64,000 nucleotides of DNA from Erwinia billingiae Eb661 (GTDB taxonomy: Bacteria; Pseudomonadota; Gammaproteobacteria; Enterobacterales; Enterobacteriaceae): contig NC_014306.1 in NCBI RefSeq assembly GCF_000196615.1, positions 2,914,001-2,978,000 on the forward strand. Direction: 5' to 3'. Below are positions 55,165-64,000 of this stretch, piece by piece. The first letter of the stretch is position 1. Every line of letters starts with the position of its first letter. A program made the position numbers and the translations under genes. The notes beneath the pieces were generated by a model. The model searched no databases and was not told the DNA's origin. It saw only the letters and a list, made by a program, of their open reading frames with translations.

Positions 55165-58100
55165 TTAGTTCGCACTCCAGGCTTTCGCCCACGCTTTAAC
55201 GTTATCGCCGGTCAGCATCCAGTCGCGGTAAACGATTTGCTGCAACTCTGCCCCCATCCGGGCGCTGGCATCCGGATCTGCAAGATGCATACGGATGGCA
55301 TCACGCCAGTCGATAAAGCGATTGCTGACGCGCGTTACCGGCATACTGTGCCCTCGGTAGCATTCTACATCGCTGCAAATTACCGGAATACCACATGAAC
55401 CATATTCCATCAGACGCAGGTTACTTTTACAGCGGTTAAACAGGTTATCTTCTACCGGAGCCAGTGCTAAATCGAGATTCAGCGAAGCCAGTTTTTCCGG
55501 GTACAGACTAATATCAACGCCATGATGAATTTCATGTACATAAGGACGCAATTTCATTGGGCACATGCCAAAGAATACCCACTCAACTTCGTTGGAAAAT
55601 TCTTTCACCACGTCGACAATCATTTCCAGATCGCCCGTATGACTTGCTCCTCCAGCCCAACCTACACGTGGTTTACGCCCTTGATTTCTCAGGCTTTTAA
55701 GATTTCCCCACCAGCTAACTGGCAGCTTATTAGGCACCACGACAATCTCGGTATGCATATCACCCAGCGCTTCTGCTAAGGGTTCGGTCGACACCACAAA
55801 ACGGTCAAAATAACTCAGACTCTTACGAAGCTGAGCGGTGATTTCTTGTTTGAAGTTACTCCGCCGATAATGCTTAATCGGCACATTCAAAATATAGTCA
55901 TCCAGTTCGTACACTTTGAATACGTCATGGACTTTACCGGTACGCTCAATCCAGTTATGGAACGCCGGTGCGTAACGGCGCTGAATGATCAGGCTATCCG
56001 GTTTAATCTGCCCGATTTCGCTCAGGCTGAGCAAGGTGCTACTGACACGCCCTTCTGCGATCCCTTCGTTTTGCATTGCTTCAAATGGCGTGATAACCCG
56101 ATAAAAGCCACAGCCAGCAACGTCTGCATTGTGTGCCATAAAGACCGGAAGATTCGCTCGTTGAGCCGGACGCCAACTCAGCGAACTGTCACTATTCACA
56201 TCAAAATTACGACTTTTGAGAGAAAGATTGGCATTGTGGGCCGGATCGTTGGCTATTACCGGCATCCAGCGGCTATAGAGCTTATCTTCTTCCAACTGTT
56301 TTAATTTGCCTGAGGAATGAACGTTTTCACCCGCAAATGGATTGCTCCGAGCGGCCGGTCGCAAAATACGGGAATAAGGCGTCCAGACCGTCATATAACC
56401 TTCAGCACGAGCACGCAGGCAAAAATCGACGTCATCAAACAACAGGTGTCCAGGGTCAAACCCTTTCAGTGCTTCAAATACCGCTTTACGAACCAGCATG
56501 AAATCGCCTGAAACGGCGCTGTAGTTTTGGTCTAAATGCAGGCGCCCCAGATAACTCGGAGCATTATCATCCTGCCCTCGGAAAGCTTCCCCAGCCGCGC
56601 CATTCGTCCCCAACAAATAACCTGCATGGCGGATTTTGTTCTGCGAGGTAAGCTGTTTACCGCCCACAATAGCCACTTCAGGGCGTTGGCCATGATTGAG
56701 TAAATTGTCCAGCCATTCGCCATCGGTTACGGCAAGTTCACAATGCATAAAGGCCAGATAATCGCCCTTTGCCTGCCCGGCAGCCAGATTTGCCATTCCT
56801 GCGTGCTGGTAGGCACTGTCAAATTGCAGAACACGAATGTTCTGTGGATCGACCGTTGCTATGCTCTTCAGCCAGTTTTCGCGTTCAGGCGTGTGTTCAT
56901 TATCAGCCACTATCAGCAACTCATAATGATGATAACGGGTCTTTTCCAGGATCGAGGTGACGCAACTGATGAGTGACGGCAAATGCCAGTTAGCCAGGAT
57001 GGCAATGGACACCTTCGGCTGGGATGGATGTTCATAGCGCAGGCGATAGTTGTAAAAACTATCCAAGGCAATTTTTGCTGTCGGATACCCACGATTATTA
57101 AGGTGTCTTTCAATAATCTCAGCGTCTTCTGTAAACGCCCGATTCACAAGATTGACCAATAATAATGGTTCAGCCAGATGCCCAACGACATGGGTCCCTT
57201 GTGATTCGATCATTTTAATAATCAGATCAAACTCGGCAGAGGCGGGATAATTCACATTAAAACCGTCTGCCGCAAGCAGTAATTCGCGGCGGAACAACCA
57301 GTGCTGCGCCATGGTTTTCGGCGAGCTTAACAGCAGATCCAGATTGAAGTCAGGACGGAAGGCAATGCCTGTCGGTTCCCCATCAATAGTAAAGAATTCA
57401 TCAGCATATATCGCCAACACACCGTCAACCTGTGGCAATGTGGTCGAGAGTGCGATTAATCCGGACGACTGAAACTGGTTACCGGCTTCAATAAAGAGGA
57501 ACCAGTTATCCTGATGATCGTTAATAAGTCCGTTGATGACCTGAAGACGATTTTCATCCGTCGCAGGATAGCTGACCACGCCGTCAATATTGTCGATAAC
57601 CTCACCGACCAGAATCGCTTTCACCTGTAATTTAGCCGATCCCTGAGGGACCAGGGAGGCGAGCGTCAACGGTAACAGGGCGCAATTCTGTTTGGTTACT
57701 GTGATAACCACGGCCAATTGAGTCACCTGCGGATCCTGCCGATCGCGTTTATCCAGATATTCTTGTTGGAAAGGCTTCAGTTTGCGCTCGTCCAACCAGA
57801 ACTGGAAAGCCCCCTGGTTGAGATGGTGGTACTGAATTGCGCTGAGATTTTCGCGGGTAAAATTCTCCGGATCGGACAAAGGTGCGACACGCACCATATT
57901 AATCGGTGAAGTATCAGCCACGTACCACGCCGCGCGGCGTAATGTATCAAAAACGGTTTCGCGATTTTTTATGACGTGCGGTTGTCCTTCACGCGATTGT
58001 GGCTGGATATAAACTTCTGAGACACGGATTTTGCACAACGCGGCGGGGAACCAGACAAGATCTCCCTGCGTCAGCAGCTGACAATAAATGATCAGCGAAT

Positions 58101-58695
58101 TGACTTCCTTTAATTTTTCACCGTTTATCTCAAACAAAGAGTCCGTTTTTGCCACCAGCTCCAGCAAATGCTTGCGGCGCAACAGTGATGCCGTTAACTC
58201 CCCGATCATACTGAAATGCAATGTCGCCTGATAACGCAGAAAATCCTGGCCCTTTAAAATAGCAGGCATGGCAAGAAAGGCTGAGGTTGCCACAATGTCG
58301 GGCACGGTGACACCTTTCGGGTCTATACGGGTACGCTTACTGGCCGCTACGCTGCAATTGGGATGAGCTTCGAGTGCTGCTAACAAGGTGCTTACACAAT
58401 GAGCTTCAAGTAGTTCAGCATCAGTCAAAAACTTAATATATTCGCCCTGCGCTTCCTGGATCACCGCCTCATAAATTCCCTCATCTTCTTTATCATAAAT
58501 AAGATGACGAACAGAATGACCGGGTTGATTCAGGTAAGGCGTGAGTATTGCCGGGATAAATTTATCACCGCTGCTGTCAGCCACCAAAATTTCACAGTGG
58601 TCATAATCCTGTTTGAGCGCGCTGATTAACGCAGCCTCAAACCAGGTGGGGATCTGAGCAGTAAGAATAATGCTGACTAGGGCTGGCTGAGACAT
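55165..58695 (-). CDS. Large multi-domain glycosyltransferase beside fliC (probable flagellin glycosylation)
   Basis: About 1176 residues with no membrane span. At least three GT-A (family 2) modules can be seen. The first starts ALVSIILTAQIPTWFEAALISAL. The second starts QLAVVITVTKQNCALL. The third starts KVSIAILANWHLPSLISCVTSIL and carries 'YSAVSGDFMLVRKAVFEALKGFD..LLFDDVDFCLR'. A C-terminal GT-B-like part follows (about 880-1176; 'RVGWAGGASHTGDLEMI', and 'NLRLMEYGSCGIPVICSD'). The gene sits directly downstream of fliC on the same strand, a typical place for flagellin glycan synthesis genes, so a role in flagellin glycosylation is likely but inferred. ATG 58695 is chosen over an extended frame to 58791. 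A GCCGATAT -10-like element lies at 58769 without a matching -35. Confidence 0.82.
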   Translation of the reverse strand: MSQPALVSIILTAQIPTWFEAALISALKQDYDHCEILVADSSGDKFIPAILTPYLNQPGHSVRHLIYDKEDEGIYEAVIQEAQGEYIKFLTDAELLEAHCVSTLLAALEAHPNCSVAASKRTRIDPKGVTVPDIVATSAFLAMPAILKGQDFLRYQATLHFSMIGELTASLLRRKHLLELVAKTDSLFEINGEKLKEVNSLIIYCQLLTQGDLVWFPAALCKIRVSEVYIQPQSREGQPHVIKNRETVFDTLRRAAWYVADTSPINMVRVAPLSDPENFTRENLSAIQYHHLNQGAFQFWLDERKLKPFQQEYLDKRDRQDPQVTQLAVVITVTKQNCALLPLTLASLVPQGSAKLQVKAILVGEVIDNIDGVVSYPATDENRLQVINGLINDHQDNWFLFIEAGNQFQSSGLIALSTTLPQVDGVLAIYADEFFTIDGEPTGIAFRPDFNLDLLLSSPKTMAQHWLFRRELLLAADGFNVNYPASAEFDLIIKMIESQGTHVVGHLAEPLLLVNLVNRAFTEDAEIIERHLNNRGYPTAKIALDSFYNYRLRYEHPSQPKVSIAILANWHLPSLISCVTSILEKTRYHHYELLIVADNEHTPERENWLKSIATVDPQNIRVLQFDSAYQHAGMANLAAGQAKGDYLAFMHCELAVTDGEWLDNLLNHGQRPEVAIVGGKQLTSQNKIRHAGYLLGTNGAAGEAFRGQDDNAPSYLGRLHLDQNYSAVSGDFMLVRKAVFEALKGFDPGHLLFDDVDFCLRARAEGYMTVWTPYSRILRPAARSNPFAGENVHSSGKLKQLEEDKLYSRWMPVIANDPAHNANLSLKSRNFDVNSDSSLSWRPAQRANLPVFMAHNADVAGCGFYRVITPFEAMQNEGIAEGRVSSTLLSLSEIGQIKPDSLIIQRRYAPAFHNWIERTGKVHDVFKVYELDDYILNVPIKHYRRSNFKQEITAQLRKSLSYFDRFVVSTEPLAEALGDMHTEIVVVPNKLPVSWWGNLKSLRNQGRKPRVGWAGGASHTGDLEMIVDVVKEFSNEVEWVFFGMCPMKLRPYVHEIHHGVDISLYPEKLASLNLDLALAPVEDNLFNRCKSNLRLMEYGSCGIPVICSDVECYRGHSMPVTRVSNRFIDWRDAIRMHLADPDASARMGAELQQIVYRDWMLTGDNVKAWAKAWSAN

Positions 58696-58858
58696 GATGG
58701 GTAATTCTCCGGTGTCCCTGTCGGTCCGTGCAATGACAGGACACAGGGGGAATATGATTCTTTGCATCATATCGGCATACCGGCAAATCAATCGCGTAAG
58801 AAACGGACTAAACAGGGGCTATTCTCTGACATGACGCTGCCTTCTTACAGACGAAAAA

Positions 58859-58880
58859 AAACCCCGCCGGAGCGGGGTTT
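58859..58880 (-). terminator. Terminator of fliC
   Basis: On the minus strand AAACCCCGC and GCGGGGTTT pair across a 4-base loop, followed by a long T-run. Confidence 0.93.
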
Positions 58881-58903
58881 TGACATTCATTTTTAGCGGG
58901 TTA

Positions 58904-60190
58904 TTAGCCCTGCAGCAGAGACAGAACCTGCTGTGGTACGGAGTTAGCTTTAGACAACACTGAGTTACCGGCCTGCTGAATAATCTGTGCTTTAGACAGG
59001 TTAGACACTTCTGTTGCGTAGTCAGCATCCTGGATACGTGACTGTGCTTCAGACAGGTTAGTGGTGGTGTTGTTCAGGTTAGTTACCGCTGAATCCAGAC
59101 GGTTCTGAACCGCACCCAGGCTTGAACGGAAGGTGTCAACCTGTGCAATCGCTTTGTCCAACAGCGCCAGTGGGTCAGACGTTGAAGTACCGGTGTACAA
59201 TGCGGTGTTACCAGTATCAGAGATATCACCCACAGTTGAAGTGGTAGCAGTAGTTGCAGTGTCACCGCCGTTGACGATATCAGCTGCTGCCACTTTGTAA
59301 TCTTTGCCCTGTACAGAGACGAAGCCCTGTGCGTTGCCACTTGCATCGGCACCAACTTTGATTGGCTGACCAGTCATCACGCCACCAGTAACGCCATTTT
59401 TGGTGTCGGTGTAGTCAACTTCAGTGGTGTTCAGTGCTACAGCGCCGCCTGAACCAACAGAAACAGAGTAGTTGTCGCTGCCTGAAGTCACAACGTAGTT
59501 GTTAGTTGCTGCACCGCCTGAATCCAGAACCGCGTGCAGTGAAAGACCACTTGCAGCTACGCCCAGACCAGATGCTACTGCTGACAGGTCAACGCTTGCT
59601 ACTGCGCCGGTAGAGGCATCACCAACGGTGGTGATGCTGTCGCTCAGGCTCAGTGCATTTTTGTCTACTGAGAAGCCTTTCAGGCCCAGAGTAGATGAGT
59701 CAATTTTCTGCAGGTCGATTGAGATGGTCTCGCCATCATTTGCGCCAACCTGGATTTTCATGGTGCCGTCTTTTGCCAGCACGTTCACGCCGTTGAACTG
59801 AGTTGTACCAGATACGCGGTCAATTTCGTCCAGACGGGATTTGATTTCGTCCTGGATTGAAGACAGGTCGGAATCGGAGTTGGTGCCGTTCTGAGACTGT
59901 ACAGTCAGCTCACGAACACGCTGTAAGTTGTTGTTTATTTCTGACAGTGCGCCTTCAGTAGTCTGCGCAGCAGAGATACCGTCGTTGGCGTTACGAGCAG
60001 CCTGAGTCAGGCCGTTGATGTTAGAGGTGAAGCGGTTGGCAATTGCCTGACCAGCTGCATCATCTTTTGCGCTGTTGATACGCAGACCAGAAGACAGACG
60101 CTCAATAGAAGTAGACAGAGCAGACTGGTTTTTGTTGATGTTGTTCTGAGTGATCAGCGAGAGGCTGTTGGTATTAATTACTTGTGCCAT
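58904..60190 (-). CDS. fliC: Flagellin
   Basis: A 428-residue flagellar filament subunit. The conserved D0/D1 N-terminus (about residues 1-175, MAQVINTNSLSLITQNN and 'IERLSSGLRINSAKDDAAGQAIANRF') and C-terminus (about 335-428, ending QVLSLLQG) flank a short, Ser/Thr/Gly-rich variable region. This exposed region is rich in Ser and Thr and would suit O-glycosylation. A sigma-28 promoter lies upstream and a terminator follows. The neighbouring large glycosyltransferase is the probable modifier. Confidence 0.98.
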   Translation of the reverse strand: MAQVINTNSLSLITQNNINKNQSALSTSIERLSSGLRINSAKDDAAGQAIANRFTSNINGLTQAARNANDGISAAQTTEGALSEINNNLQRVRELTVQSQNGTNSDSDLSSIQDEIKSRLDEIDRVSGTTQFNGVNVLAKDGTMKIQVGANDGETISIDLQKIDSSTLGLKGFSVDKNALSLSDSITTVGDASTGAVASVDLSAVASGLGVAASGLSLHAVLDSGGAATNNYVVTSGSDNYSVSVGSGGAVALNTTEVDYTDTKNGVTGGVMTGQPIKVGADASGNAQGFVSVQGKDYKVAAADIVNGGDTATTATTSTVGDISDTGNTALYTGTSTSDPLALLDKAIAQVDTFRSSLGAVQNRLDSAVTNLNNTTTNLSEAQSRIQDADYATEVSNLSKAQIIQQAGNSVLSKANSVPQQVLSLLQG

Positions 60191-60270
60191 GATAAAGTTT
60201 CCTATTAAAATCGAATCTTGTTAAGGGAGTGGGGCTTGTTTGCCGCCCGGCTTCATCGCCGTCAAACTTA

Positions 60271-60297
60271 TTATCGTCAGCACTTAACTAACCTTTA
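60271..60297 (-). promoter_or_regulatory. Sigma-28 promoter of fliC
   Basis: On the minus strand TAAAGGTT, 11 bases, then GACGATAA; each element matches the consensus (TAAAGTTT, GCCGATAA) at 7 of 8. The leader would be about 70 bases. Confidence 0.85.
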
Positions 60298-60401
60298 GAA
60301 TTTTTTTACTCCCAACCGCAATTTTTTCTCAACTCCCCTACTCGTCGAAATACCCCTCTCTATTACCGCTATTCGCGGAATTACCCCTGCGCAAAAAATC
60401 G

Positions 60402-60428
60402 TAAACTTTACTCATCACTGGCCGATAA
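60402..60428 (+). promoter_or_regulatory. Sigma-28 promoter of fliDST
   Basis: TAAACTTT, 11 bases, then a perfect GCCGATAA, 45 bases before the fliD start. Confidence 0.9.
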
Positions 60429-60472
60429 CCACGGTATTCATTCTCCGTGTTGACTCTATTAAGGAAACATCT

Positions 60473-61885
60473 ATGGCCACTATTTCTACGTTGGGTATCG
60501 GCTCAGGCCTTGATTTAGCTTCTATACTGGACAGTCTGCAAACTTCCGAGAAGGCAGCGTTAACCCCTATCTCAACGCAGCAGTCTTCCTATACAGCCAA
60601 ACTCAGTGCTTATGGCACGCTGAAAAGCGCGCTGACCACGTTTCAGACCGCGAACACCACGCTGAACAATGCCGACTTATTTAGCACGACGAAAACCACC
60701 AGCAGCTCCAGCGCCTTTAGCGCCACGACTGCTGCGGGTGCCGTCGCCGGTAAATATACGGTAAGCGTGAGCCAGCTGGCCGCCGCACAAACGCTGACGT
60801 CAGCAGTGCAGACCAGCAACACCACGGCGCTGGCCACCTCTGACAGCACCCTGACCTTTCAGAATGCGAAAGGGGATGCGGCGGTTAGCGTCTCTATTCC
60901 TGCAGGCACATCCTCGCTGACCGGCATTCGCGACGCGATCAATAAGTCTGCTGCCGGCGTCACCGCCAGTATTATTAAGACCGGTGACGGCAGCTATCGC
61001 CTGTCGATGACCTCGAAAGAGACCGGGACTGACAACGCGGTGACCATTGCTGTGACCGGCGACAGTGCCATTCAGAGCATGTTGAGCTACGACGGCACCT
61101 CAAGCAGCAATATGACGCAGAGCGTCGAGGCGAAAAACTCACAGCTGACCGTGAATAACGTGGCGATTGAGAACAGCAGCAACACCATCAGCGATGCGCT
61201 GGAAGGGATTACGCTGAATCTGAACGACGTGACCACCGGTAACCAGACGCTGACCATTACCAGCGATACCTCTAAAGCGTCCAGCGCGATCACCGCGTGG
61301 GCGAATGCTTACAATACCTTGCAGGACAGCTTTGCCAGCCTGACCAAATATACCGCAGTCGATGTTGGCACCTCTGCACAGGACACCAGCAACGGCGCTC
61401 TGTTAGGTGACAGTACGTTGCGTACCATTCAGTCGCAGCTGAAAACCATGCTGACCAATGCGCAGAGTTCTTCAACCTATAAATCGCTGGCGCAGATTGG
61501 CGTCACTTCAGACCCGTCTACCGGCGAGCTGGAAGTGGACGACGACAAGCTGACTGCCGCGTTGACCAGCGATCAGGACGGCGTAAAGGCGATGATCATT
61601 GGTGATGGCAAAACCAACGGTATTGCCACCACTATCGCCACCAATATTACCGGCTGGTTATCCAGCAGCGGCATATTGCAGGCGGCGACAGATGGCGTCA
61701 GCAAAACGCTGAATAACCTGACCACGCAGTACAACGCGGCCAGCACGCGCATCGATGCCACCATCGCGCGTTACAAAACCCAGTTCACCGCACTGGATGT
61801 CATGATGAGCAAACTGAACAGTACCAGTAGCTATCTGACGTCGCAGTTCAGTACTACCAGCAGCTCAAGCAGTTCATCGTCATAA
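60473..61885 (+). CDS. fliD: Flagellar filament cap protein FliD (HAP2)
   Basis: A 470-residue cap protein that folds flagellin at the filament tip. The N-terminus 'ISTLGIGSGLDLASILDSLQTSEKAALTPISTQQSSY' and the C-terminal coiled segment 'ITGWLSSSGILQAATDGVSKTLNNLTTQYNA...RYKTQFTALDVMMSKLNSTSSYL' are typical HAP2 domains. The protein ends in a poly-Ser tail (eight consecutive Ser). It is the first gene of fliDST, under a sigma-28 promoter. Confidence 0.97.
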   Translation: MATISTLGIGSGLDLASILDSLQTSEKAALTPISTQQSSYTAKLSAYGTLKSALTTFQTANTTLNNADLFSTTKTTSSSSAFSATTAAGAVAGKYTVSVSQLAAAQTLTSAVQTSNTTALATSDSTLTFQNAKGDAAVSVSIPAGTSSLTGIRDAINKSAAGVTASIIKTGDGSYRLSMTSKETGTDNAVTIAVTGDSAIQSMLSYDGTSSSNMTQSVEAKNSQLTVNNVAIENSSNTISDALEGITLNLNDVTTGNQTLTITSDTSKASSAITAWANAYNTLQDSFASLTKYTAVDVGTSAQDTSNGALLGDSTLRTIQSQLKTMLTNAQSSSTYKSLAQIGVTSDPSTGELEVDDDKLTAALTSDQDGVKAMIIGDGKTNGIATTIATNITGWLSSSGILQAATDGVSKTLNNLTTQYNAASTRIDATIARYKTQFTALDVMMSKLNSTSSYLTSQFSTTSSSSSSSS

Positions 61886-61894
61886 GGAGACAAA

Positions 61895-62302
61895 ATGTAT
61901 AGCGCAAGCGGTACCAAAGCCTATGCAAAAATCGGTGTGGAAAGCGCAGTGATGAGCGCCACGCCGGATCAACTGGTCACCATGCTGTTCGACGGGGCGC
62001 TTAGCGCCCTGGTTCGTGCCCGGTTATTTTTGCTCGATGGCAACATTGCTGGCAAAGGAGAGTCGCTCTCCAAAGCCATCAACATTATTGAGAACGGCCT
62101 TAAGCAGGGTCTGGATGAGAATAAAGGCGACGAGCTTGCTGATAATCTTGCCAGTCTTTACCGCTATATGGTCCACCGGCTGCTTAAAGCCAATCTGCAT
62201 AATGACGCCGAAGCGATTCTGGAAGTCGAAACGTTGCTGCGCAACATTGCCGATGCCTGGAAAGAAGTTTCTGCAACTAACGCCCTTCAGGACGCCGTTT
62301 AA
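61895..62302 (+). CDS. fliS: Flagellin export chaperone FliS
   Basis: A 135-residue all-helical chaperone binding the flagellin C-terminus before export. It opens with the family pattern 'YSASGTKAYAKIGVESAVMSATPDQLVTMLFDGAL'. AAGGAGACAAA precedes ATG. It lies nine bases after fliD and abuts fliT. Confidence 0.96.
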   Translation: MYSASGTKAYAKIGVESAVMSATPDQLVTMLFDGALSALVRARLFLLDGNIAGKGESLSKAINIIENGLKQGLDENKGDELADNLASLYRYMVHRLLKANLHNDAEAILEVETLLRNIADAWKEVSATNALQDAV

Positions 62303-62671
62303 ATGAATATTGCTCCGCAGCTGCTCACGATTTACCAACAGTTATTAGTCCTCAGCCAGTCTATGTTGCGTCTGGCAAGCGAAGGTAAATGGGATGAACT
62401 CATTGAAATGGAAGTCGATTACGTCGGTGCGGTAGAAATACTGGCGGAGAGCACCAAGCTTTCCCCTGTTCCGGATCAGACACAGGATCAGTTGCGTCCT
62501 GTGCTGCGCCATATTCTTAACAACGAAGCCGAAGTGAAAAGCCTTTTGCAGTCGCGGATGAGCGAGCTCTCCTCGCTGATTGGCCAGGCAACCCGGCAGA
62601 AATCCGTGAATAAAGCCTATAGCGGAATGCAAGGTGTTGTGCTGTTCCCGCAGGGATCACAAGGCGCATAA
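62303..62671 (+). CDS. fliT: FliD export chaperone / FlhDC inhibitor FliT
   Basis: A 122-residue helical protein. In enterics FliT escorts FliD to the export gate and, when free, inhibits FlhDC. It starts directly at the base after the fliS stop, so translation is coupled. 'LLVLSQSMLRLASEGKWDELIEMEVDYVGAV' matches the family. Confidence 0.92.
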   Translation: MNIAPQLLTIYQQLLVLSQSMLRLASEGKWDELIEMEVDYVGAVEILAESTKLSPVPDQTQDQLRPVLRHILNNEAEVKSLLQSRMSELSSLIGQATRQKSVNKAYSGMQGVVLFPQGSQGA

Positions 62672-62807
62672 AAAGACCTTTTTCAGTATGAATTCAACTC
62701 ACACCAGCCGGCGGGCAGAACGCTAAACTTTTTTAGCTTCTGACCCGCGCTTTTCTCTCCGCCTGCTCCATACTTCAGATCCCAGCCTGAACACCCGGAG
62801 CAAGGAC

Positions 62808-64000
62808 ATGCCTAATTCGACCCTGTTGCAATTCTTCCATTGGTACTATCCCGACGGCAGTAAACTCTGGCCCGAAGCCGCCGAACGAGCGGAAAAACTG
62901 GCTGAAATCGGCATCACCGACGTCTGGTTGCCGCCTGCCTATAAAGGCGAATCCGGCGGCTATTCCGTCGGCTATGACAGTTACGATCTGTTTGATTTGG
63001 GCGAGTTCGATCAGAAAGGCTCGCGTGCCACCAAGTATGGCGACAAAGAACAGCTGAAAGCCGCGGTGGACGCCCTTCGCGCGCACCAGGTTGGTGTGAT
63101 CATGGATGTGGTGCTCAACCATAAAATGGGGGCAGATGAAAAGGAACGTATTCAGGTTAACCGCACCAACCCCGACAACCGCGATGAGATCGACCCTGTA
63201 GCCTTCGAAGCCGATGCCTGGACCAAATTCACCTTCCCGGTCCGTGCGGGCCAGTATTCAAAATTTGTCTGGGATTATAAGTGCTTCAACGGCGTTGATT
63301 ACATCGAAAACCCTGACGAAAACGGCGTATTCAAAATCGTTAATGATTACACCGGCGAAGGCTGGAACGATCAGGTCGATGATGAACTGGGCAACTTCGA
63401 TTATCTGATGGGTGCCAACATCGACTTCCGCAATCATGCCGTCACGGAAGAGTTGAAGTACTGGGCGCGCTGGATGCTGGAACAACTGCCCTGCACCGGC
63501 TTCCGGCTGGATGCGGTTAAACATATTCCCGCCTGGTTCTATAAAGAGTGGATTGAGCACGTTCAGGAAGTCGCCGAACAACCGCTGTTTATTGTTGCTG
63601 AATACTGGTCGCACGAAGTGGATAAGCTGCAGCAGTACATCCATCAGGTCGAGGGCAAAACCATGCTGTTCGACGCCCCGCTGCAGATGAAATTCCACAA
63701 TGCCTCCCGCGAAGGTGCCAGCTACGACCTTAGCCAGATTTTTAATGACACCCTGGTTGAGAAAGATCACTGGCATGCGGTGACCATCGTCGCCAACCAC
63801 GACACGCAACCGCTGCAGTCGCTGGAAGCGCCGGTCGAACCCTGGTTCAAACCGCTGGCCTACGCGCTGATCCTGCTGCGGGAACAGGGTGTGCCGGTGG
63901 TGTTCTATCCGGATCTGTTCGGTGCCAGCTATGAAGATGAAGGTGGCGACGGCGAAAATCACCACATCGATATGCCGGTGATCCCGGAGCTGGAAGCCTT
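62808..64000 (+). CDS. amyA: Cytoplasmic alpha-amylase AmyA (3' end outside window)
   Basis: The first 397 codons of a GH13 alpha-amylase without a signal peptide, starting [17 protein letters not shown] as in E. coli AmyA (about 495 residues). Conserved GH13 regions are visible: I 'DVVLNHK', [12 protein letters not shown] with the nucleophile Asp, III 'IVAEYW' with the acid/base Glu, and IV 'VANHDTQ'. It hydrolyses internal alpha-1,4-glucans and maltodextrins. GGAGCAAGGAC precedes ATG 62808. Its place next to fliT matches E. coli. The frame is open at the window end, so about 100 residues are missing. Confidence 0.96.
   Translation, partial: MPNSTLLQFFHWYYPDGSKLWPEAAERAEKLAEIGITDVWLPPAYKGESGGYSVGYDSYDLFDLGEFDQKGSRATKYGDKEQLKAAVDALRAHQVGVIMDVVLNHKMGADEKERIQVNRTNPDNRDEIDPVAFEADAWTKFTFPVRAGQYSKFVWDYKCFNGVDYIENPDENGVFKIVNDYTGEGWNDQVDDELGNFDYLMGANIDFRNHAVTEELKYWARWMLEQLPCTGFRLDAVKHIPAWFYKEWIEHVQEVAEQPLFIVAEYWSHEVDKLQQYIHQVEGKTMLFDAPLQMKFHNASREGASYDLSQIFNDTLVEKDHWHAVTIVANHDTQPLQSLEAPVEPWFKPLAYALILLREQGVPVVFYPDLFGASYEDEGGDGENHHIDMPVIPELEA

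Noticed and set aside
62740..62807. TAAACTTT at about 62723 as a sigma-28 promoter for amyA
   Set aside because: The sequence 11 bases downstream is ACCCGCGC, not GCCGATAA; no amyA promoter is claimed.

Overview
The window is a chromosomal segment of a flagellated Gram-negative enterobacterium, most probably an Erwiniaceae member (Erwinia/Pantoea type). The assignment rests on several E. coli-like gene blocks: hemB; ycdY-ycdX-ghrA beside tRNA-Ser(GGA); phoH, efeUOB and putP/putA; and tcyNLJ, dcyD, fliZA, fliC and fliDST-amyA. These are mixed with exopolysaccharide-type genes and plant-associate-like accessory genes. No phage genes, complete insertion sequences, integrases or CRISPR arrays were found.

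Layout. 1-6.5 kb: a membrane protein of unknown function that may be cut by the window edge, a 1554-residue autotransporter with a hexapeptide repeat stalk, and an OmpH/Skp-like lipoprotein. 6.5-9.6 kb: a P2A (calcium-type) P-type ATPase and a divergent 36-residue single-span membrane protein. 9.6-14.7 kb: a SnoaL-like protein and LysR regulator, an HPP/CBS membrane protein, a Tat-exported ACMSD-type amidohydrolase with a TetR regulator and a perfect palindromic operator, and an EthD-like protein. 14.7-17.3 kb: hemB and a cation/proton antiporter. 17.3-20.4 kb: a glycosyltransferase plus flippase pair preceded by a long AT-rich region with two RcsAB-box-like sites. 20.4-29.3 kb: a CHASE4-like GGDEF-EAL protein, an NCS1 permease, an aldehyde dehydrogenase, a GATase-like protein, an EamA exporter and an unusually arranged class III CoA transferase.

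29.3-42.6 kb follows E. coli synteny (ycdY, ycdX, ghrA, tRNA-Ser, phoH, efeBOU, putP). Here, however, tRNA-Ser(GGA) is present twice, in a 171-bp near-identical direct repeat that brackets ltrA and phoA. A third, truncated copy of the tRNA 3' end lies beside the second gene. Palindromic CAGGGATG-core repeats cluster next to both tRNA genes. A Pho box precedes phoA, a Fur box precedes efeUOB, and GTTGCA PutA operators lie between putP and putA.

46.6-64 kb: two paralogous membrane acyltransferases, the cystine/cysteine uptake set tcyNLJ-dcyD, and the flagellar fliZ-fliA / fliC / fliD-fliS-fliT region ending in the cytoplasmic alpha-amylase gene amyA, which runs off the window. Two genes are inserted between fliA and fliC. 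One is a 1176-residue multi-domain glycosyltransferase, a flagellin glycosylation candidate. The other is a degenerate HNH-family protein whose upstream region carries a sigma-28 promoter like that of fliA. This suggests a recruited late-flagellar gene and is, with the repeat cluster at the tRNAs, the most interesting feature of the window.
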